Below, in pieces: positions 32,589 to 39,674 of a stretch of DNA of 64,000 nucleotides (its first letter is position 1; each line of letters begins with the position of its first letter). Position numbers and translations under genes: made by a program. The stretch comes from Candidatus Obscuribacterales bacterium. Its GTDB lineage: Bacteria > Cyanobacteriota > Vampirovibrionia > Obscuribacterales > Obscuribacteraceae. A model generated the notes under the pieces. That model had not been told where the DNA came from. It was given only the letters and a program-made list of their open reading frames with translations, and ran no database searches. The DNA is taken from contig JAIELX010000037.1 in NCBI GenBank assembly GCA_019752635.1, forward strand, positions 1 to 64,000, given 5' to 3'.

Positions 32589-33719
32589 ATGAGCAAGTTC
32601 TATTTCCAACAAATCGCCGGGACCATCGCCATCGCCGGCGTCTGGTGCGCGGCGGTCGTGCTGCTCACCTCCGACTTCTCGCCTTCGCGTGTCCGGAAGG
32701 AATCGAACACGATCGCCGTCGTGCGCGAACGTGTCGAGGCCCGTGACGAAGCAACCGGCGAGGAAAGCCGCGTCCATCGCTTCAGCGAGGACGGTCAGCG
32801 CACGCAGATGGAGGTGAAGTTCAAGGACAAGACCACCGGCCTCGTGCACTTCAACGTGATGGGCCGGCCGGGCAAGATCGAAGAGCAGTACCCGGACGGG
32901 TCGATGCAGGTGTTCTACCTGCGGCCCAACGGTAGTCTCGCCAAGCGTCAGAGCTTCCGCAAGGACAAGACGCTCAAGAGCGAGACGTTGCCCGCAGCAG
33001 AGAACGCTGCGCTGACGACGGTGTACGGCGACGATGGCAAGACCGTGGTGCGCACGGAGCAGCAGTGGCAAGATGGTGCGGTCGAGACCGTCACCTTCCG
33101 TCAGGACGGGCGAACGCCCGAGCTGCGCTACAAGACGTTGGACAAGGATGGCAACAAGGCCACGCTGACCACGTACGACGACTCCGGCAAGGTGGTGACG
33201 GTCGAGAACATCGAGCGCGACGGCAACAACGGTAGTTGCGGTGATCCGATGTGTCACGAGTGCGGCGGGGAGATGTCCATCACCATGACGCGCTATCGTG
33301 CGGACGGCAGCATCTGGGTGAAGGGACAATGGAACTACTCCTACGGCAATGTCTCGATCAACTCGCTTGAGGAGTTCGCCAAGGACGGTAAGACGCTGGT
33401 GAAGCGGATTACGTCCATCAACGAAACGCTCCCGGACGAGAGTACGAAGAACGACAACACCGCATACACCAAGGTGGAGAAGTTCGAGAGCGGTAAGCTC
33501 CAGTCGGTGCGGCTACTGCGCTCCGACAACACTGTCGCGCGTGAGGAGACCGCCGGCTCCGACGGTAAGCTCGGTGCGCCGACCTTCAACAAGAAGGACA
33601 CCCAGGTAAAAGAAGAGGTGAACTACGCGGACCCTGCGTCGCTCAGCCTGCGCGAGCTGCTGGAGAAGGTCACGCCTCAGCCGGAGCCGAATCACTTGCA
33701 GCAGATGTTCTCCCGCTAA
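32589..33719 (+). CDS. FxxDGK-repeat protein, membrane-anchored (copy 2)
   Basis: A 376-aa paralogue of the preceding gene: the N-terminus (MSKFYFQQIAGTIAIAGVW) mirrors MRRFYTQQIAFSCLIAGTW, followed by the same ARDE-TGEESRVHRF opening and DGK repeats. A CGDPMCHECGG insertion (about residues 218-228) with three Cys is unique to this copy and could bind metal. I choose ATG 32589 because AGAAGGGA is then 8 nt upstream; ATG 32583 is too close. A 13-bp hairpin terminator follows. The pair arose by tandem duplication. Confidence 0.87.
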   Translation: MSKFYFQQIAGTIAIAGVWCAAVVLLTSDFSPSRVRKESNTIAVVRERVEARDEATGEESRVHRFSEDGQRTQMEVKFKDKTTGLVHFNVMGRPGKIEEQYPDGSMQVFYLRPNGSLAKRQSFRKDKTLKSETLPAAENAALTTVYGDDGKTVVRTEQQWQDGAVETVTFRQDGRTPELRYKTLDKDGNKATLTTYDDSGKVVTVENIERDGNNGSCGDPMCHECGGEMSITMTRYRADGSIWVKGQWNYSYGNVSINSLEEFAKDGKTLVKRITSINETLPDESTKNDNTAYTKVEKFESGKLQSVRLLRSDNTVAREETAGSDGKLGAPTFNKKDTQVKEEVNYADPASLSLRELLEKVTPQPEPNHLQQMFSR

Positions 33720-33750
33720 GGGAGCTAGTTGAGCCGATGTGTGAGTTGCA

Positions 33751-33780
33751 CGAGCCGGAAGGGATTTCCCTTCCGGCTCG
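33751..33780 (+). terminator. Hairpin terminator
   Basis: CGAGCCGGAAGGG / CCCTTCCGGCTCG, 13 bp perfect, loop ATTT, 31 bp after copy 2. Confidence 0.75.
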
Positions 33781-33826
33781 TAGCGGTTTATGTTCAAAGA
33801 ATCCCCACTTGCAAGCGAGAGAAACC

Positions 33827-34288
33827 ATGCCACGCCAAACTAAGCGTGACCGCTACGCCCGGTTGCTGGACGCCGCTCGTGAAGCAGCCGGCAACGCCTA
33901 CTGTCCGTACTCCGGCTACTCGGTCGGTGCTGCCGTCCTCACCCTGGACGGGCATGTCTACACCGGCTGCAACGTTGAGAACGCCACGTACACGCTCACC
34001 GTTCACGCCGAAGTCGCTGCCGCGACCGCTGCCATTGCCGGTGGTGCGTTAAAGCGCTGCCTGGCCGCCGGTCGCAATCAGGGACAGCTGATTCAGGCGG
34101 TTGCCTGCGTGTGTCTGAAGACTTTCGAGACCTGGCACTGTGCGCTCTGCCGACAATTCCTCTGCGAGTTCGGCGTCGAGATGGACATCGTCGTGCCCCG
34201 CGAGGACGGCACCGCACTGTGGAAGCCGCTGAAGCAGCTGTTGAAACACCCGTTCGTGCCCGCCATCGTGCAGGGCTGCCAGCACTGA
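33827..34288 (+). CDS. Cytidine deaminase-family protein
   Basis: A 153-aa zinc deaminase. AYCPYSGYSVGAAVLTLDG (24-42) is the substrate-binding entry typical of cytidine deaminases, CNVENATY (48-55) follows, and the zinc site is HAE (60-62, catalytic Glu 62) with CALC (105-108) followed by RQF. The zinc ligand His rather than Cys in HAE, and HCALC in place of the usual PCGxC, mark it as a variant. The family converts cytidine/deoxycytidine to uridine for pyrimidine salvage. ATG 33827 follows AGCGAGAGAAACC. The open frame runs 30 codons upstream through the terminator hairpin, so that part is not coding. Confidence 0.88.
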   Translation: MPRQTKRDRYARLLDAAREAAGNAYCPYSGYSVGAAVLTLDGHVYTGCNVENATYTLTVHAEVAAATAAIAGGALKRCLAAGRNQGQLIQAVACVCLKTFETWHCALCRQFLCEFGVEMDIVVPREDGTALWKPLKQLLKHPFVPAIVQGCQH

Positions 34289-34352
34289 TAGCGAGCCGGC
34301 GTCGTCTGCAGCTCACGCAGAAGATTTTCCAACCAACTGAGAGGACTGTTTC

Positions 34353-34985
34353 ATGCTGCAAGGCATCCGTTTTCGTCGCCAGGGAATCACTTTGGCGGAG
34401 TTGCTGGTTTGCGTAGCGATCATCGTGATCCTCGCAGCCTGCTTGATCGGCGGCGGGCATTCGCTGCCTCCTGCTCCGGCCGGTGCCACGCTGCCGACGA
34501 ACTTCGAGGTGATTCAACAGCCCGGCTTTGTCACCTCGCTGGACGTTTCGGCGGCCGGCGTTCGCTACGGTTCCGTTACTCGGCAAGGCTCGGTCTGGAC
34601 CGTTTTCCACTACGAAGACACCAACGGCGTCGTCAAAGCTAAGGGCTGGATCACGCGCGAGGGGTGGGGCAAGAAGGTCGAAGTGAAGGACGGCGCGGAC
34701 AACGCAATCGGTAGTCTCAAGAAGGAGTACTGGCAGAGCGGATTCGGCTCTACCGTCTACACCGTTTACGACGGCTCCGGGCGAGAGATCGCCAAGTCCG
34801 AAAAGGAAGACTGGTTCGCTACCAGTATCACGCTGAAAGACGGTCGTGGTCGTGCTATCGCGCGGCTTGACCGCCCGACGCGTGCCTTCGGGGACAGCTG
34901 GACTGTTACGGTGCTGGTACCGAATGTGGTGGATCACCGCGTGCTGATCATGATCGCCGCCTTCAAGACCAACGCCGACAAGTAA
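34353..34985 (+). CDS. Prepilin-like protein with LURP/scramblase-like domain
   Basis: A 210-aa protein. The N-terminus is a type IV prepilin signal: RRQG followed by ITLAELLVCVAIIVILAA, with cleavage after Gly 11 and Glu 16 at mature position +5. The exported part (from about residue 50) is beta-rich; VYTVYDGSGREIAKSEKEDW followed by SITLKDGRGRAIARLDRP resembles the twin strands of LURP-one/scramblase domains. It could be a minor pseudopilin or use the pilin signal as an anchor. ATG 34353 follows GAGAGGACTGTTTC. No pilus assembly gene is adjacent. Confidence 0.78.
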   Translation: MLQGIRFRRQGITLAELLVCVAIIVILAACLIGGGHSLPPAPAGATLPTNFEVIQQPGFVTSLDVSAAGVRYGSVTRQGSVWTVFHYEDTNGVVKAKGWITREGWGKKVEVKDGADNAIGSLKKEYWQSGFGSTVYTVYDGSGREIAKSEKEDWFATSITLKDGRGRAIARLDRPTRAFGDSWTVTVLVPNVVDHRVLIMIAAFKTNADK

Positions 34986-35192
34986 GCTGTCATCTGATGC
35001 TTCGACTACGGTCCTGTGTTACCCGGAGGAGGGCTGGCGGATTTTCCGTCAGCTTTCTTCTTTTGGCTTCGCCTACTGGGGGGTATAGTGAAGACTGGCT
35101 CGTGCTTAGCCGAATCGATTTTGGATTTTTCGACGCGCGACGAGGTGAGATAGTAGAAGCGAAAAAAGCGCAAAGACTGAAAGACGAGGACG

Positions 35193-35228
35193 GCGGTCAG
35201 GTACTCCCGAAAGGGAGTACCTGACCGC
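35193..35228 (-). terminator. 16-bp perfect hairpin with GAAA loop
   Basis: GCGGTCAGGTACTCCC (35193-35208) pairs fully with 35213-35228 around a GAAA tetraloop, 36 bp past the stop of the 165-aa minus-strand gene. Confidence 0.75.
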
Positions 35229-35264
35229 TCGGTTTCTAGTTGCTCAGTGGCGTCGCAGACGATA

Positions 35265-35762
35265 CTAAGCCTTGGTGATCAGGTAGCCGAACGTGAGTTT
35301 GGTGTGGTTGCCGTCGGCGTCCGTCAGCGTGATCCACGAGTTGCCGTTGCCTTGGTGGCCCTTCCCGAACATGTGACCGGTGAAGCGGGCTTCGCTGCCG
35401 TCCTCGGACGCTTCGCCCTTGAGCAGCCGACCCCCGCCGACCGAGCCCGGGCAGTTCAGCTTGCCGTTGACGGCCTTGATGACCAGCGTTTGATTCGGAC
35501 GAATCACCATCAGCGGCAGGTTACCCTGCTGCCCGTCCGGAAGCAGGTCGGTGCTGTTGACCACCTTCTCGTTGCCGGTGGCGATGCCGAACTGCTGGCA
35601 CGCCTCTTCGACAGGCACGCAATAGGTGCGGCCGCCGGCGGTCAGCTCGAGGAGTCGTCCCGACGCGACGCCTTCGGCGATGAGGCGGCGGTGGCGCACG
35701 ACGAAGAAGGCGACCACGCCAGCGATAACAGTGAACAGCGCGAAAAGTTTCAGCACTAGCAT
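35265..35762 (-). CDS. Membrane-anchored hypothetical protein, 165 aa
   Basis: One N-terminal membrane helix (about residues 2-21) followed by a basic patch (VRHRRLI) and a soluble domain of about 130 residues. The domain contains two Cys (TYCVPVEEACQQF, 45-57, and NGKLNCPG, about 102-109) and several predicted strands; GSEARFTGHMFGKGH and SWITLTDADGNHTKLTFGYL are near the end. ATG 35762 has AAGGGAAT upstream; the open frame runs 49 codons further. It follows two other small minus-strand genes and may share their transcript. Confidence 0.78.
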   Translation of the reverse strand: MLVLKLFALFTVIAGVVAFFVVRHRRLIAEGVASGRLLELTAGGRTYCVPVEEACQQFGIATGNEKVVNSTDLLPDGQQGNLPLMVIRPNQTLVIKAVNGKLNCPGSVGGGRLLKGEASEDGSEARFTGHMFGKGHQGNGNSWITLTDADGNHTKLTFGYLITKA

Positions 35763-35841
35763 GTCTTGTATTCCCTTGTGAGTTTCGGATTGTTGAATTC
35801 GACCAAGCGTAGCGTCGCTTACACGGGTTATCGTGCAGACC

Positions 35842-36063
35842 TTAGTAGCGGCAGCGCGGCTCGCTAGGGCGGAAAAGCGACAGCAGCACGACGTAGAGAA
35901 TGGCTGCAAAAGCGAAGGTCGTGATTTCCATCAGGGCCTCGGCGACTTTGATGGCGATAGCGATGATGTAACCTAACGCCAGACAAATCACCAGCAGCGC
36001 GAGTCCGAGGAGCAGTTGCAACAGGACCTTGCGCAGTCCGCCTGCGGGTTTGTTTTCCGACAA
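35842..36063 (-). CDS. Small membrane protein, 73 aa
   Basis: Two hydrophobic helices (about residues 13-38 and 43-65) after a short polar start, ending in PSEPRCRY. It begins at TTG 36063 with GGAGCTCTAAC in front. It lies between the 94-aa and 165-aa genes on the same strand (45-bp and 79-bp gaps), probably one transcript. No family recognised. Confidence 0.68.
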   Translation of the reverse strand: MSENKPAGGLRKVLLQLLLGLALLVICLALGYIIAIAIKVAEALMEITTFAFAAILYVVLLSLFRPSEPRCRY

Positions 36064-36108
36064 GTTAGAGCTCCGGTCCGGGTTTGGTAGAACGGGAAGT
36101 CTGTCCCG

Positions 36109-36393
36109 TCAGGAGGTCCGGGTCGGGACGACGGGGCTGCGGTTGCGGCGACGGGGCCGACAGGAACGGTAGAACACGGAAGCGGCGGGGCAGCCGGAAG
36201 TCAGTTGTTCGGTGAGTGCGATGACGCCTTCGGCGTGGGTGTTCCAGGAGACGACCAGGTCGCTTCGCATACTGTCGATGTCGGGGTCGGCCATGCGGAT
36301 GCCACCGCTACCGTCGCTCTCCAGCTCCAGATGTCCAGAGTTGCCGTGTTCGCCCCACTGCTGGAAGAGTCGCCACAGTTCCAAGAGTTCCAT
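36109..36393 (-). CDS. Small hypothetical protein, 94 aa
   Basis: Begins MELLELWRLFQQWGE, an amphipathic helix, then an acidic strand region (LELESDGSGGIRMADPDID) and a basic, Arg-rich C-terminus (RPRRRNRSPVV). ATG 36393 follows TCGGAGAATTTGCAA. No membrane segment. The style recalls small phage or plasmid proteins. First gene of a three-gene minus-strand run. Confidence 0.65.
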   Translation of the reverse strand: MELLELWRLFQQWGEHGNSGHLELESDGSGGIRMADPDIDSMRSDLVVSWNTHAEGVIALTEQLTSGCPAASVFYRSCRPRRRNRSPVVPTRTS

Positions 36394-36993
36394 TTGCAAA
36401 TTCTCCGAGGTTACGGGGGTGTCGAGAAAACGCGGTGCGAGCGTACCGAGCCGAACCGCTCAATGAGCGTCTGCTACTTCGTGAGTTGGCGGTTGGTAAT
36501 TCGGTTTGGGGGCGGGACGCTCGAAAACGGGGAGGGAAGGAATAATCTGAATCTAGTTCAGTGCACTACCCTTTCCAAGGTCGCGCGCATGGCCCCGGGC
36601 GTAGTTGCCCCACCCTTGTGCGTTCGTGGCAGCCGCGCTGCTAGCGTTACGCGCTCCTTGCGCCGGGCCGTTGGCGGCACTCAGTGGGGAAAACACGACA
36701 GATATTTGGTCCACAAGCGGGGCTGAGACCAGCATGAAAAGACGATTAACTGGCCCGGCGTAACACTGGTGGATTCACAGCCCGCTCAATTGTTAGGTTC
36801 CTTGTACAACCCGTTACAGCTGCCACTCGAGATTTTGAACCAAGACCAACCACCATTCTTTGCTAACAATTTAGAACAAGTTACGCACTGATTGTGGTGT
36901 CTGGTTCTTGCTGCCCCGGTTTTTCTGTCTACCGGAGCTGCGTCTCTCGTCGTGAAGCTAAGTCCGCACTCTACAAGCAAGAGGAGTTTTGAC
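36394..36993. other. Intergenic region
   Basis: No convincing gene in 600 bp. It must hold the promoters of the divergent 94-aa and 150-aa genes. AT-richer sequence lies at 36840-36890. I see no repeat or structured RNA. Confidence 0.4.
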
Positions 36994-37446
36994 ATGACCC
37001 TTACCCGCACGCATCTGTCGCTGATCGGCGTCGGCGCTCTGCTCTTCGTTCTGGTCTTTGCCCCTGTGGAGATCAGCAAGGCCCTTCTCTCGATGGTGTC
37101 GACCGCTGCGATCTTCGGTGCCATCGCCGGTGGTATCTACTTCGTGAACAAGAGCATGAAGAAGCAGGAGAACAACGCCAAGAAGCTCGTCGCCGGTCTC
37201 GCCGCTTCGCTGGCTCGGGTCGAGAAGGCCGTCCGCGACCTGCCTCACAACGACCTGGCCGACGACAGTCTCCGGAACGCCCGCCATCACCTGAACGTGG
37301 CGCTTCAGTACAATGCCGAAGGTGAGTTCTCGGACGCAGAGCGCGCCGCCGAGTCCGGCCGCACCTCCCTGGGCCTCGTCTGCAACATGCTCGGTCTGAC
37401 CGACGAGTTCGCGCAGTCGCCCTCCACGGTCACTAGCGCCGAGTAA
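36994..37446 (+). CDS. Small membrane protein with helical cytoplasmic domain, 150 aa
   Basis: Two membrane helices (about residues 7-25 and 29-49) and a 100-residue helical tail: KKQENNAKKLVAGLAASLAR, then LRNARHHLNVALQYNAEGEF with a TPR-like turn and a Ser/Glu-rich end. ATG 36994 follows AAGAGGAGTTTTGAC; the open frame extends 34 codons upstream without a site. Codon bias is strong. No family recognised. A T-rich intrinsic terminator follows. Confidence 0.78.
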   Translation: MTLTRTHLSLIGVGALLFVLVFAPVEISKALLSMVSTAAIFGAIAGGIYFVNKSMKKQENNAKKLVAGLAASLARVEKAVRDLPHNDLADDSLRNARHHLNVALQYNAEGEFSDAERAAESGRTSLGLVCNMLGLTDEFAQSPSTVTSAE

Positions 37447-37529
37447 TTCGTCCAGCTCGCTCGGCAAGCCTCCTCGCCTCCGCGCGAAAATGGCTGCGCT
37501 GGGTGCTAGACAGCTGTAAATCGCCCTGT

Positions 37530-37560
37530 GCAAGGGGAGGAGCATTGCTCCTTCCCTTGC
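37530..37560 (+). terminator. Intrinsic terminator
   Basis: GCAAGGGGAGGAGC / GCTCCTTCCCTTGC, one wobble, loop ATT, then GCCTTTTGTT. Confidence 0.82.
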
Positions 37561-37596
37561 GCCTTTTGTTACCGTCGTTTTGCTTGTGATACTAGC

Positions 37597-37613
37597 TACT
37601 AGATGGAAGAGTA
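37597..37613. repeat. TACT-N9-AGTA motif
   Basis: Recurring element, 36 nt past the terminator and between convergent genes. Confidence 0.5.
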
Positions 37614-37688
37614 AAGCGTGTTCAAACGATCAAGTCTGGAGGTGAGATTGCTCTTCCCTTCCAGACTCGACTCGCCGCTCGAGCTTCA

Positions 37689-38459
37689 CTACCAGTTACG
37701 GTACTTCGCTTCGAGCCTGTCAGGATACGAGATCAGGTCGTCACGATTGACGCCGAACGTATGCGTCGTGATCAGGTGGTGGATCTTGTTGCCTTCGCCA
37801 TCATCCTGGTCAAAAGCGCTCGAATGCGATGAAGTGACATGGCCCACTTCTGCGATTTCGGCGCGAATCAGGCTCAGGTATTCCGTTTCTTGCGGATTGA
37901 GGGACTTATTGCCCTGTAGCGCGCTGTCGATTTCTTGAACCGTGAGCGTACCGTCGCCATCCGCGTCTACCTTGTAGAAAGCGGCTAGCCCGTGGCGTTG
38001 TACGAGATTAGCTGTTTCGCGCAGTTGCGTTGCCTTCTGCTTGGTGTTCACCGCCATCTCCACCGGCATGAGCCAGGTGAAGGCAAATACGGCTAGAGGC
38101 AAGGTTCGGGCGGTGAACGTGAAGTTTTGCGGATGCTGGCGGCAATACCATGCCACCACTCCGCCTGTCAGTGCAGCTAGCGTACCAGTGCTCAGTAGCA
38201 ACACCAGCGGACCGCTGAGATAGACGAAGTTGGCCAATGTGCCTCCAGCAAACATGAACGCGGTTCCGATCAGGAAAGCGACGAACCACACGCTGATGTC
38301 TTTGAAGGTGGCGCGCCGGTTTACGGCGGCGGCCAGCAGCGTGCTAACAAGTGTGCCCAGAGAGTACACAAGGAGGTCGCCCCCGGTGCAGGCGCTGGAG
38401 AAACACCAGACAGCCAGGGCGGCAAGTAGCGTCGTCAGAATCGTTCGGCCGGTCGACAT
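37689..38459 (-). CDS. Membrane protein with EF-hand
   Basis: A 256-aa protein with about five membrane helices in the first 135 residues and a soluble C-terminal part. Residues 165-176 (DADGDGTLTVQE) are a canonical EF-hand calcium loop with Asp at positions 1, 3 and 5 and Glu at 12; only one loop is evident. The tail contains a His/Ser/Asp-rich segment (VTSSHSSAFDQDDGEGNKIHH) that may also bind metal. It may couple calcium to a membrane activity. It starts at ATG 38459, downstream of korB on the same strand, separated by a hairpin-like GC stretch. Confidence 0.85.
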   Translation of the reverse strand: MSTGRTILTTLLAALAVWCFSSACTGGDLLVYSLGTLVSTLLAAAVNRRATFKDISVWFVAFLIGTAFMFAGGTLANFVYLSGPLVLLLSTGTLAALTGGVVAWYCRQHPQNFTFTARTLPLAVFAFTWLMPVEMAVNTKQKATQLRETANLVQRHGLAAFYKVDADGDGTLTVQEIDSALQGNKSLNPQETEYLSLIRAEIAEVGHVTSSHSSAFDQDDGEGNKIHHLITTHTFGVNRDDLISYPDRLEAKYRNW

Positions 38460-38549
38460 TCATTCCTCGATTCTGTAAGCGCCGCCCGCCCGGGAGTTTG
38501 TAAGCTTCCGGGCAAGCAGCTGCAGGTTCTGGTTGGTGTGCGGACCGAC

Positions 38550-39674
38550 TTACATGAACGATTTCATGAGCTGGTCGAGCGCGCTGGCGGCGGGGCGCAG
38601 AGAACTGTCCGGGAGGCGAGCCAACGGCTCTTCCACCAGCGAGCATTTCTCGCCCAGGTTCTCGGCTTTCTGGTCGACATAGAACAGACCGGTCAGAAAC
38701 TGCTTGTCGAAGGCGGCCCGTTTGACCGTCATGATGGCGTTCATGCGGTCCGTCGGGTCATAGTCCTTGTCCAGCTTCTTGAGCACGAGCGTTGAGCCGT
38801 CGTGCATCTTCACTTCCCGAACGGTGCCGGGTTCATAGTCGGCCGTGATCGGTTCGAAGTGCGGCACGAACCCCAGTTCGTGAATCGGCTCTTCGTTGTC
38901 GCGGCAAGCCTTACGGCTCTTGCTCGAACCCTCGTGGTCGTTGAACGTGACGCAGGGGCTGATCACGTCGATGACCGCCGTGCCCCTGTGCGCCAATGCA
39001 GCCTTGATCAGAGGCAACATCTGCTTCGGGTCACCGGAGAAAGATCGCGCCACGAAGGTGCAACCCATTTCCAGCGCCAAGCCGCAGAGATCGACTGGAG
39101 GAAGTTCATTGGTCCGCCCGTCTTTCAGGCTTGAGCCTTCGTCGGCGGTGGCGGAGAACTGCCCCTTGGTCAGACCGTAAACACCGTTGTTCTCCACGAT
39201 GTAGAGCATGCGCACGTTGCGGCGCATCATGTGAATCAACTGACCGATGCCGATGCTGGCCGAGTCGCCGTCGCCGCTGACGCCCAGAAGCGTCAGCTTG
39301 CGGTTTGCCAGCGAAGCACCGGTCGCCACCGAGGGCATGCGACCGTGCACCGAGTTGAAACCGTGCGCGCGTCCCAGGAAGTACGCCGGTGTCTTGCTGG
39401 AACAGCCAATGCCGCTTAGCTTGGCGACGTTCCACTGTTCCAGTCCCAGTTCGAAGCTTGCCTTCGTGATGTGGGCGCTGATGGCATCGTGGCCGCACCC
39501 GGCGCAGAGTGTCGAGTTTGCGCCACGATAATCGAGCACGGTCAAGCCGAGACGATTCTTGCCGGGGCCCGGGGAAGCAACCGGAGTCGGCTTTGCCGGC
39601 GGGGTGACCACCGTTGGTTCCATTGGAGGAACGACAGGAGTGACCGGTGGTGTGGTTTTTGCTTCAGCTGACAT
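38550..39674 (-). CDS. korB: 2-oxoacid:ferredoxin oxidoreductase, beta subunit
   Basis: A 374-aa thiamine-diphosphate subunit of a KorAB-type enzyme, which oxidatively decarboxylates 2-oxoglutarate or a similar 2-oxoacid and reduces ferredoxin. STLCAGCGHDAISAH (54-68) opens the domain, GIGCSSKTP and HGRMPSVATGA follow, and GDGDSASIG (134-142) with NNGVYGLTKGQ binds TPP-Mg. The first 40 residues are a Pro/Thr-rich extension absent from ordinary KorB. ATG 39674 has AGGAGG nine bases upstream and lies inside the end of korA (11-bp overlap). Confidence 0.93.
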   Translation of the reverse strand: MSAEAKTTPPVTPVVPPMEPTVVTPPAKPTPVASPGPGKNRLGLTVLDYRGANSTLCAGCGHDAISAHITKASFELGLEQWNVAKLSGIGCSSKTPAYFLGRAHGFNSVHGRMPSVATGASLANRKLTLLGVSGDGDSASIGIGQLIHMMRRNVRMLYIVENNGVYGLTKGQFSATADEGSSLKDGRTNELPPVDLCGLALEMGCTFVARSFSGDPKQMLPLIKAALAHRGTAVIDVISPCVTFNDHEGSSKSRKACRDNEEPIHELGFVPHFEPITADYEPGTVREVKMHDGSTLVLKKLDKDYDPTDRMNAIMTVKRAAFDKQFLTGLFYVDQKAENLGEKCSLVEEPLARLPDSSLRPAASALDQLMKSFM

